From Actinomycetota bacterium (GTDB lineage Bacteria > Actinomycetota > Actinomycetes > S36-B12 > UBA5976), in assembly GCA_017853815.1 (NCBI GenBank), contig JAFMIT010000089.1:1-6573 (forward strand): a stretch of DNA of 6,573 bases. Reading direction: 5' to 3'. The notes under the pieces are model-generated. The model had not been told where the DNA came from. It did not search any database and saw only the letters and a list, made by a program, of their open reading frames with translations. This document shows positions 1 through 6,207 of the stretch, piece after piece. The stretch's first letter is position 1. Each line of letters opens with the position of its first letter. Position numbers and translations under genes: made by a program.

Positions 1-2099
1 GAGCGGGCAAACACTTTGATGGTGTCGCCAGCTTTGACGCGAATCGATGGAGATTTGGCGCCCGGCTGAGTGGTGTCGATGTCGATAAGCCACTGGTGTG
101 CCCATTGGGCGTCGGGCATGGTGAAGTCGACAGCTTCGGCGCCAGCGTGCAAGATGATCATGAAGGAATGGCTTGAAGATTCATCGCCATTTAGCGTGTT
201 TTGGTTAATGAACATGCCGAGTGTTCGCTGTTCGGTGTCCGCCCAGGTGTGGTCATCGAGTTCTTGCCCGTCAGGTGCAAACCATGCAAGGTCTTTGGGT
301 CCGCCTGTTGCGGTGGGTGTGCCCCAGCGATAGTTGCGGTTGTGGAAAGCGGGGTGTTCGGCGCGCAGCTTCATCAGGGTGCGAGTGGTGTCGAGCAAGT
401 CGGCGCGGTCGCCTTTGATATTCCAATCAACCCACGAGATAGGTCCGTCTTGGCAGTAGGCGTTGTTGTTGCCTTGTTGAGTGCGGCCATGTTCGTCGCC
501 GGCGGTGATCATGGGGACGCCGCTGGAGAGCAGCAAAGTGGTGAGGAAATTGCGGTGTTGTTGTTGGCGCAAAGCGTTGATGGCCTTGTCGGTGGTTTCG
601 CCTTCAACGCCGTGGTTCCAGGAACGGTTGTCGTTGTGGCCGTCGCGATTGCCTTCGCCGTTGGCTTCGTTGTGTTTGGTGTCGTAAGAAAGTAAGTCAT
701 GCAACGTGAAACCGTCGTGAGCGGTGATGAAGTTGATTGATGCACGTGGACGGCGATCCTCATCAACGAAGAGGTCGGCCGAGCCACTGAGACGGGCGGC
801 GAGTTCGCCGACGCCAGGTGCCCGACCGCGCCAAAAGTCGCGGACTGAGTCGCGATAGCGGTCATTCCATTCAGACCAAATGCGTGGATAGTTGCCGACT
901 TGATAACCGCCGGGGCCGATATCCCATGGTTCGGCAATGAGCTTGACTGAACGCAAGACGGGATCTTGGGCAATGGCCTGCATGAGTGGGCCGTTGATGT
1001 CGACGTCGTGATTGATGCGAGCAATGGCTGGTGCGAGGTCGAAACGAAAACCATCGACATGCATCTCAGTGACCCAGTAACGCAGTGAGTCCATGACGAG
1101 CTGCATGGTCTGCGGGTTGTAGGTGTTGAGAGTGTTGCTGCAGCCAGTTGTGTCGTAATAGTGCTGGCGGTCTGGGGCGAGGCGGTAGTACGTCGAGTTG
1201 TCGATGCCTTTGAAATGCATCAGCGGGCCGCGCGGGCCGCCTTCGCTGGTGTGGTTGTAGACGACATCGAGAATGACTTCGATGCCAGCCTGGTGGAAAG
1301 TCTTGACCATCTGTTTGAACTCATTGACCTGCTGACCGGAGTGGCCGCTCGCTGAGTACGCGTGATGTGGGGCAAAGAAGCCCATGGTGTTGTAGCCCCA
1401 ATAATTGGTCTTACCTTGGCGAACCAAGTGTTCTTCGTGACCAATGTGATGAATGGGGAGAAGTTCAATTGCGGTGACGCCGATGCTCAAGAGGTGTTCG
1501 ATGATCGCGTCGTGTGCGAGGCCGGCATAGGTGCCGCGCAAGTGCTTGGGCACTGCGGGATGCTGCATGGTCATGCCTTTGACATGCGCTTCGTAGATGA
1601 CCGTGCGGTGCCAGCGGTGATCTGGCCTTGTGTCACCCGACCAGTCGAAGTCATCGGCGACGACGATGCTGCACGGCATGAATGGCGCTGAGTCGCGAGT
1701 GTCCGGAATGGATTCGTCTTCCGGCGTCTGTGGATTGTGCTTGTAGCCAAATACGGCTTCGTGCAACACCCAGTTGCCGTCAATGGCCTTTGCATACGGA
1801 TCAATGAGGAACTTGTGTGGGTTGTGGCGATGACCGTCGGCTGGATTCCATTCGCCATGCACGCGAAAGCCGTAGCGAGTGCCAGCTTCGATGCCAGGCA
1901 CAAAGCCGTGCCACACGCCGCGCGCTTTGTCGGGAAGCCGCCAGCGAGTTTCAGAACCATCGGCATTGCGCACACAGAAATCAACGGCCGTGGCGTGATC
2001 AGCAAAAAGTGCGACATTGACGCCGCCATCGACGAGAGTGACGCCCTGAGGGTCGGGGCGATTGCTTACGGAGGCAAACCTCAACGTAGACGTGCTCAC
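1..2099 (-). CDS. glgX: Glycogen debranching protein GlgX (GH13 isoamylase-type), C-terminus cut by window edge
   Basis: My reading of the minus strand from a GTG at 2099 is open for 699 codons and runs off position 1. The protein is a cytoplasmic alpha-1,6-glucosidase of the GlgX/TreX family that removes branches from phosphorylase-trimmed glycogen. An N-terminal CBM48-like domain (about residues 15-110) precedes a GH13 barrel beginning near YEAHVKG (169-175). All four GH13 motifs are present: DVVYNHT (278-284), GFRFDLA (350-356, nucleophile D354), AEPWD (389-393, acid/base E390) and TAHDG (459-463, transition-state Asp D462). Their spacing matches my recollection of E. coli GlgX (D336, E371, D443). 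The family-typical TQQGNNNAYCQDG segment is also present. Family members are usually about 650-720 residues, so little is missing. An in-frame TGA lies a few codons upstream, which makes this GTG the first possible start, and GAGGAG sits 4 bases before it. Many actinobacterial homologues are named treX and adjoin treY/treZ; whether that holds here lies outside the window. Confidence 0.95.
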   Translation of the reverse strand, partial: MSTSTLRFASVSNRPDPQGVTLVDGGVNVALFADHATAVDFCVRNADGSETRWRLPDKARGVWHGFVPGIEAGTRYGFRVHGEWNPADGHRHNPHKFLIDPYAKAIDGNWVLHEAVFGYKHNPQTPEDESIPDTRDSAPFMPCSIVVADDFDWSGDTRPDHRWHRTVIYEAHVKGMTMQHPAVPKHLRGTYAGLAHDAIIEHLLSIGVTAIELLPIHHIGHEEHLVRQGKTNYWGYNTMGFFAPHHAYSASGHSGQQVNEFKQMVKTFHQAGIEVILDVVYNHTSEGGPRGPLMHFKGIDNSTYYRLAPDRQHYYDTTGCSNTLNTYNPQTMQLVMDSLRYWVTEMHVDGFRFDLAPAIARINHDVDINGPLMQAIAQDPVLRSVKLIAEPWDIGPGGYQVGNYPRIWSEWNDRYRDSVRDFWRGRAPGVGELAARLSGSADLFVDEDRRPRASINFITAHDGFTLHDLLSYDTKHNEANGEGNRDGHNDNRSWNHGVEGETTDKAINALRQQQHRNFLTTLLLSSGVPMITAGDEHGRTQQGNNNAYCQDGPISWVDWNIKGDRADLLDTTRTLMKLRAEHPAFHNRNYRWGTPTATGGPKDLAWFAPDGQELDDHTWADTEQRTLGMFINQNTLNGDESSSHSFMIILHAGAEAVDFTMPDAQWAHQWLIDIDTTQPGAKSPSIRVKAGDTIKVFAR

Positions 2100-2103
2100 G
2101 TCA

Positions 2104-2109
2104 CTCCTC
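2104..2109 (-). promoter_or_regulatory. Ribosome binding site of glgX
   Basis: On the minus strand, GAGGAG lies 4 bases before the GTG at 2099. It is a good match to the anti-Shine-Dalgarno sequence. It supports the GTG start, which would otherwise be easy to miss because the frame has no ATG nearby. Confidence 0.7.
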
Positions 2110-2239
2110 GTGTGTCATGTAGACCAATTTCCAACGGGCAAACCTAGTCATCGTCTGCAAAATTGTGCGTTTCGGGCACGTGATGAAGGTCATGAACCGT
2201 GCGCAGAGGTGAGGGGACTGCCACAATTCGGTAATTCAT

Positions 2240-2247
2240 AGAAGAGG
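2240..2247 (+). promoter_or_regulatory. Ribosome binding site of etfB
   Basis: AGAAGAGG ends 5 bases before the ATG at 2253. It is purine-rich and well spaced, and it supports this start, which also gives the expected EtfB N-terminus (VLVKQVPD). Confidence 0.6.
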
Positions 2248-2252
2248 TTGGC

Positions 2253-3035
2253 ATGCGGGTTGCCGTTTTAGTGAAGCAAGTGCCTGATTCGTGGGCAGTC
2301 AAGCGGCTGAGGGCCGACGATGTGCGGCTCGATCGTGACGCGTGTGACCGAGTGCTCAATGACCTTGATGAATATGCCATTGAGCAGGCACTCGTGTGGC
2401 AGGAGACGCTCGGGGCTGAAGTAGTGCTCATCTCGATGGGGCCGGCGGTTGCCGAGGAGGCATTGCGCCGAGGCCTCTCGATGGGGGCCGATTCGGCGGT
2501 GTTGGTCTCTGATTCAGCTCTCGCTGGAGTGGACGTTTTTGGTACCGCGCAGGTGTTGGCCGCGGCTGTTAGGCACGTGGCGCCAGATGTGGTGCTCACA
2601 GGTGTTGCGTCGACGGACGGTGCGACTGGCGTCGTGCCGTCGATGGTTGCAGAAATGCTGGGCTGGCCAGGTCTAACGCGCGCGTTGAGTGTCGAGCTTG
2701 GAGACGGCCGGGTGATCGTGTCGCGTGAGAGTGATTATGAGTCGGTGACGTTGAACGCGGCACTGCCTGCAGTGGTGTCGATTGCAGATCACATCAATAC
2801 GCCACGTTTTCCCAACTTCAAAGGCATCATGGCAGCGAAGAAAAAAGTCGTGGAAGTCTTGACGCTCGCAGATCTCGGATTGGCAATCGAGAGTGCGCGC
2901 GCCGTGGCTGTGGGCAGTGACGATGTGCCGACTCGTGTGGCGGGACCGAAGGTTGTTGATACTGGTGGCGACAGTGTCTCGGCGCTCGTGGAATTCTTGG
3001 ATGGACGCGGCCTGTTGAGCGAGGTGCGGTCATGA
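2253..3035 (+). CDS. etfB: Electron transfer flavoprotein, beta subunit
   Basis: The 260-residue product has the normal length of EtfB, the small subunit of the electron transfer flavoprotein. The EtfAB heterodimer carries one FAD and, in the canonical type, an AMP in EtfB. It accepts electrons from acyl-CoA and other dehydrogenases and passes them to the quinone pool through ETF:quinone oxidoreductase. Visible signatures are VKQVPD at residues 7-12, DEYAIEQAL from residue 39, a GLSMGAD segment, STDGATG at 120-126 (nucleotide-binding loop) and FKGIMAAKKK at 189-198, the C-terminal EtfB signature next to the dehydrogenase-recognition loop. The gene leads a tight plus-strand operon and its stop overlaps the etfA start as ATGA, which fits equal production of the two subunits. 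No partner dehydrogenase or ETF:quinone oxidoreductase lies in the window, so the electron donor is unknown. Bifurcating versus canonical type cannot be decided safely by eye; the context suggests canonical. Confidence 0.95.
   Translation: MRVAVLVKQVPDSWAVKRLRADDVRLDRDACDRVLNDLDEYAIEQALVWQETLGAEVVLISMGPAVAEEALRRGLSMGADSAVLVSDSALAGVDVFGTAQVLAAAVRHVAPDVVLTGVASTDGATGVVPSMVAEMLGWPGLTRALSVELGDGRVIVSRESDYESVTLNAALPAVVSIADHINTPRFPNFKGIMAAKKKVVEVLTLADLGLAIESARAVAVGSDDVPTRVAGPKVVDTGGDSVSALVEFLDGRGLLSEVRS
3021..3026 (+). promoter_or_regulatory. Ribosome binding site of etfA inside the end of etfB
   Basis: GAGGTG, a full six-base match to the extended Shine-Dalgarno consensus GGAGGTGA, lies 5 bases before the ATG at 3032, within the last codons of etfB. 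It fixes the etfA start and suggests that etfA is initiated efficiently as well as being coupled to etfB. Confidence 0.65.
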
Positions 3036-3901
3036 AGACTGTTGTATGGCTCGAGTGCGTAGATGGCCAACCCACGCGGCACGCACGTGAGGCGTATGCC
3101 CTGGCGGTTGCGGCCGCTGAAGATGCCGCTCACGATGTTGTGGCTGTGCAGGTCGCGAGTGACGGCTGGATAGTTGAGGCAGCGGCCGACGCGTTGGCGC
3201 AGTACATGGTGGAGTCAGGTGCTGCGTGTCTGCTGTTGCCGTCGACCGTTGATGGCAATGATGTGGCTGGTCGCGTTGCGGTGCGTTTATCCGCTGGTGT
3301 CGTGACGCAGGTAGTGAGCATGAATGCCGACCGCTCATTTGAGAAACTTGTTTTTGGTGACACCATCAAGACTTCAGTCACAGCGGCGGGTTCGGTTGTG
3401 GTGGCGACTGTGCGTGCCGGTGTTGTTGCGGCGTTTGATGGTGACATTGACGTGCAGACGGTCGTTGGTGCTTCGGCAAGGGTCGCGTTGGTGTCAGCGC
3501 AGCCGCGAACCAAGAGTGCACGGCCGGCGGTTGAAAGTGCGGCCATCGTTGTCGCTGCTGGGCGGGGTGTTGGTGACGACCAAGGATTTGCACAAGTCAC
3601 CGAACTCGCCGATGTGCTCGGGGCAGCTGTCAGTGGCTCTCGACCCGCAACCGATGCTGGGTGGATTGAACCTGCCCAACAAGTTGGTCAGACAGGCAAG
3701 ACCATTAGCCCTGATCTGTATGTGGCTGTTGGCATTAGCGGTGCCATTCAGCACGTCGCCGGCATGAGGTCATCACGCACAATTGTTGCTATTAATACTG
3801 ACGCTGAAGCACCTATTTTTGATATTGCCGACTACGGCATTGTTGGTGACGCTGGCACAGTTGTGCCCGCGCTCATCGACGCTGTGCGTGGTCGAAAGTA
3901 G
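3032..3901 (+). CDS. etfA: Electron transfer flavoprotein, alpha subunit
   Basis: The 289-residue product is EtfA, the FAD-binding subunit that pairs with the preceding EtfB. The N-terminal half (about 1-170) is the variable domain that packs against EtfB. The C-terminal half is the conserved FAD domain: SRPATDAGW from residue 203, GQTGK at 219-223, GISGAIQH at 234-241, followed by an AINTD stretch, an APIF segment and ADYGIVGD. All the usual FAD-contacting blocks are intact, so the holoprotein should be functional. It is somewhat shorter than the roughly 310-320 residues of many EtfA proteins; the difference is in the N-terminal half or linker, not the flavin domain. The ATG overlaps the etfB stop (ATGA). 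The next gene begins 14 bases after the TAG. Confidence 0.95.
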   Translation: MKTVVWLECVDGQPTRHAREAYALAVAAAEDAAHDVVAVQVASDGWIVEAAADALAQYMVESGAACLLLPSTVDGNDVAGRVAVRLSAGVVTQVVSMNADRSFEKLVFGDTIKTSVTAAGSVVVATVRAGVVAAFDGDIDVQTVVGASARVALVSAQPRTKSARPAVESAAIVVAAGRGVGDDQGFAQVTELADVLGAAVSGSRPATDAGWIEPAQQVGQTGKTISPDLYVAVGISGAIQHVAGMRSSRTIVAINTDAEAPIFDIADYGIVGDAGTVVPALIDAVRGRK

Positions 3902-3915
3902 AGTTCATTCTCCTC

Positions 3916-5109
3916 ATGACGTATCTCGACCATGCCGCGACCACTGATGTCCGCCCCGAAGTTATTGCCGCCATGGCAGCGACTCTCGGCGCAACGGGCA
4001 ATGCATCGTCGTTGCATGCGGCAGGACGACAGGCGCGCAAGCTTGTTGAAGTAGCGCGTGAGCAGGTGGCGTCGGCGCTCGATTGTCTGCCCAGCGAAGT
4101 GGTCTTTACGTCTGGTGGCACCGAGGCTGACAACTTGGCGGTCAAAGGTCTCTACTGGTCGCGACACAAAGCTGATGCGCGACGAGTGCGCATCTTGGCA
4201 TCAGCGGTTGAACATCATGCTGTGCTCGATCCTGTGCAATGGCTCGTGGACTTTGAAGGCGCGAGTGTCGAGTGGTTGCCGGTCGATGAGTTAGGTGTCG
4301 TCGATGTTGCGGCCCTGCAGGCGAGTGTGGAGCGTGACCCCGACTCGGTTGCCCTCATTACCGTGATGTGGGCCAACAACGAAGTTGGCAGTGTTCAACC
4401 GATTGAAGATGTTGTAGCGATTGCCGGCGCACACAACATTCCTGTGCATTCTGATGCTGTGCAAGTCATTGGCGCACTGCCAATATCGTTCAAGCAATCT
4501 GGTCTCGATGCCATGACCATTAGTGGACACAAACTTGGTGGACCAATGGGTGTGGGTGCGCTGCTCTTAAAGCGCGAACACAAGCCTGTGCCGGTATTGC
4601 ATGGTGGTGGCCAAGAGCGAGAAATTCGGTCGGGCACATTGTCGACGCATCTGATTGTTGGTTTTGGCCTGGCTGTGTCGTTGGCTTGTGCGGCCCAGGC
4701 TGCGCATGCACAGCATTTGCGCGAACTGCGCGATGAATTGATGGAGACTGTTAAAGCGAGTGTCGACGGTGTGCATCTTCGTGGTGCTATCGATGAAGCA
4801 GATGCGGTACGACGTTTGCCTGGCAATGCTCACTTCACTTTTGATGGGTGTGAAGGTGATGCACTGTTGATGTTGCTTGACGCTGCTGGTGTGCAGGTGT
4901 CGACAGGCTCAGCGTGCACTGCAGGCATTCCACAGCCATCGCATGTTTTGTTGGCCATGGGTGTGCCCGTGAGTGATGCGGTCGGGGCTTTGAGGTTTTC
5001 CCTCGGCCGGACGTCGACGTCAGCCGACATTGTGGCTCTCGGGGCCGCTTTGCCAGCCGCTGTCGAGCGTGCACGTCGTGCTGGCAAAGCACTGAAATCT
5101 CAAAACTGA
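3916..5109 (+). CDS. iscS: Cysteine desulfurase, class I IscS/NifS type
   Basis: The 397-residue product is a PLP-dependent, fold-type I cysteine desulfurase that converts L-cysteine to L-alanine and leaves a persulfide for Fe-S cluster assembly or tRNA thiolation. It begins with YLDHAATTDV (3-12). It has SGGTEADN (66-73), the PLP-stacking His in EHH (H100), HSDAVQ (178-183, with D180 and Q183 contacting PLP), SGHK (Schiff-base K206), RSGTL and the catalytic loop GSACTAG with nucleophile C334. K206, D180 and Q183 take the same numbers as in E. coli IscS as I remember it. The loop after the Cys is the long class I form, which lets the persulfide reach acceptors; this is not a SufS-type enzyme. 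The ATG gives the canonical N-terminus, but no clear Shine-Dalgarno precedes it; the last 9 bases before it are pyrimidine-rich. Being next to mnmA suggests it feeds tRNA 2-thiolation, as B. subtilis YrvO does; it may also serve Fe-S assembly. Confidence 0.92.
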   Translation: MTYLDHAATTDVRPEVIAAMAATLGATGNASSLHAAGRQARKLVEVAREQVASALDCLPSEVVFTSGGTEADNLAVKGLYWSRHKADARRVRILASAVEHHAVLDPVQWLVDFEGASVEWLPVDELGVVDVAALQASVERDPDSVALITVMWANNEVGSVQPIEDVVAIAGAHNIPVHSDAVQVIGALPISFKQSGLDAMTISGHKLGGPMGVGALLLKREHKPVPVLHGGGQEREIRSGTLSTHLIVGFGLAVSLACAAQAAHAQHLRELRDELMETVKASVDGVHLRGAIDEADAVRRLPGNAHFTFDGCEGDALLMLLDAAGVQVSTGSACTAGIPQPSHVLLAMGVPVSDAVGALRFSLGRTSTSADIVALGAALPAAVERARRAGKALKSQN

Positions 5110-5121
5110 GACAATACGGTT

Positions 5122-6207
5122 ATGCGCGTTTTGGCAGCCCTTTCGGGCGGTGTGGATTCTGCAGTGGCTGCTGCTCGAGTGGTCGCGGCGGGCCACGAGG
5201 TGACAGGTGTGCACCTAGCGTTGTCAGCAAATCCGCAGTCGTTTCGGTCGGGTGCCCGTGGGTGTTGCTCGCTCGAAGATTCACGCGATGCGCGTCGTGC
5301 AGCTGACGTTTTAGGTATTCCTTTCTATATCTGGGATATGGCCGAAGAATTTAAGGCCGGCGTGGTCGATGATTTCTTGGCCGAATACTCAGAAGGTCGA
5401 ACGCCTAATCCGTGTTTGCGTTGCAACGAGAAAATTAAGTTTTCGGCGCTGCTTGATAGGGCGCTGGCACTGGGTTTTGATGCGGTGTGCACTGGCCACT
5501 ATGCGTTGGTGAGTCGGGATGCTGATGGCACCATGGCTTTGCGGCGGGCAGTGGATCCACAAAAGGATCAGTCATATGTGCTCGGCGTGCTCGAGCAATG
5601 GCAGCTCGATCGTGCGATGTTTCCGGTGGGGGATACGACCAAGCCTGACATTCGACTTGAAGCCGAGAGCATGGATTTGTTGGTGGCAAAGAAGCCGGAC
5701 AGCCATGACATTTGTTTCATTCCTGATGGCGATACAGCGGGCTTTTTGCAGTCGCGACTTGGCGAACAGCCAGGGCAGATTGTTGACGCCGAGTCGGGCG
5801 CTGTTTTGGGTACGCACCAAGGCGCGCACACGTTCACTATCGGTCAGCGACGAGGATTGGCGCTCGGTGTGCCGGCAGACGACGGCGCCCCTCGATATGT
5901 CACTGGCATTGACGTTAAGTCGCGCACAGTCATGGTCGGGCCGCCGCGCTTGTTGGAAGTCAACTGTGTTCGTGGTGTGAAGCCGACGTGGACGCAGTCG
6001 CCTATTGCGGCTGGTGCCAAGCTGGGAATGCAGTGGCGAGCGCACGGAACCGAAGTGGCGTGCACTGTGACTGAGGTTTCAGAGGATTCGCTGACTTTTG
6101 TCACCGACAGTTTTATTAAAGGTGTTGCACCTGGGCAGCAGGCGGTCTTCTATGACGGTGATCGCGTTGTTGGCTCTGTCATGATTGATTCGTCTTCGCG
6201 AATCTGA
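5122..6207 (+). CDS. mnmA: tRNA-specific 2-thiouridylase MnmA
   Basis: The 361-residue product (family usually about 350-390) is MnmA/TrmU. It adenylates U34 of tRNA-Lys, -Glu and -Gln and replaces its 2-oxygen with sulfur supplied through a cysteine desulfurase. The N-terminal PP-loop ATPase domain carries SGGVDS (8-13). The segment NPCLRCNEKIKF (96-107) has the first active-site Cys, C101, with a further Cys at C98. TGHYA and the block DSHDICFI (193-200) follow; C198 there is the second active-site Cys, which forms the persulfide in E. coli numbering C199. The remainder is the tRNA-contacting central domain and C-terminal beta barrel, including FTIGQRRGL. The ATG lies 12 bases after the desulfurase stop and lacks an obvious Shine-Dalgarno. 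It is still the right start, because the PP-loop follows at residue 8. The stop overlaps the next start as TGATG. No TusA-type sulfur carrier is encoded nearby, so direct transfer from the neighbouring desulfurase is the simple inference. Confidence 0.96.
   Translation: MRVLAALSGGVDSAVAAARVVAAGHEVTGVHLALSANPQSFRSGARGCCSLEDSRDARRAADVLGIPFYIWDMAEEFKAGVVDDFLAEYSEGRTPNPCLRCNEKIKFSALLDRALALGFDAVCTGHYALVSRDADGTMALRRAVDPQKDQSYVLGVLEQWQLDRAMFPVGDTTKPDIRLEAESMDLLVAKKPDSHDICFIPDGDTAGFLQSRLGEQPGQIVDAESGAVLGTHQGAHTFTIGQRRGLALGVPADDGAPRYVTGIDVKSRTVMVGPPRLLEVNCVRGVKPTWTQSPIAAGAKLGMQWRAHGTEVACTVTEVSEDSLTFVTDSFIKGVAPGQQAVFYDGDRVVGSVMIDSSSRI

Larger units (their letters stand above)
2100..2252. other. Divergent intergenic spacer between glgX and etfB
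   Basis: This 153-base spacer separates the minus-strand glgX start from the plus-strand etfB start, so it must hold the glgX promoter and probably the promoter of the etf operon. I looked for -10/-35 pairs on both strands. I found only weak candidates, for example TAGGTT on the minus strand and CACAAT on the plus strand, neither with a credible -35 partner at 16-18 bases. A CACGTG hexamer lies at 2177-2182, but a single six-base palindrome is not evidence of an operator. No terminator hairpin or riboswitch-like structure is apparent. Confidence 0.6.

Noticed and set aside
201..695. 164-codon plus-strand open frame opposite glgX
   Set aside because: It lies entirely antisense to the conserved GlgX catalytic region. 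Its valine/alanine-rich translation has no family signature, and the C-ending codons of glgX naturally leave long open frames on the other strand.
509..1060. 183-codon minus-strand open frame within glgX
   Set aside because: It shares the strand with glgX but is in a different frame. Its Ser/Thr/Ala-rich low-complexity translation is typical of a frame-shifted shadow, while the GlgX frame carries all the catalytic motifs.
1..2099. Possible horizontal acquisition of glgX because its codon endings differ from the other genes
   Set aside because: The difference is explained by the same plus-strand G/T bias seen from the opposite strand. No flanking mobile element, tRNA or repeat supports transfer.
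1737..2147. 136-codon plus-strand open frame opposite the glgX N-terminus
   Set aside because: It is antisense to the CBM48-like region of GlgX and shows no ribosome binding site or recognisable motif.
2177..2182. CACGTG palindrome in the divergent spacer as a possible operator
   Set aside because: A single six-base palindrome with no symmetrical extension or second copy is expected by chance in sequence of this composition.
3130..3600. 156-codon minus-strand open frame opposite etfA
   Set aside because: It is a Thr/Ala-rich shadow of the etfA coding strand without any domain signature.
5572..6045. 157-codon minus-strand open frame opposite mnmA, and similar ones at 4395-4826 and 2144-2599
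   Set aside because: All are antisense to clearly conserved enzymes, have biased composition, and lack a plausible ribosome binding site or motif.
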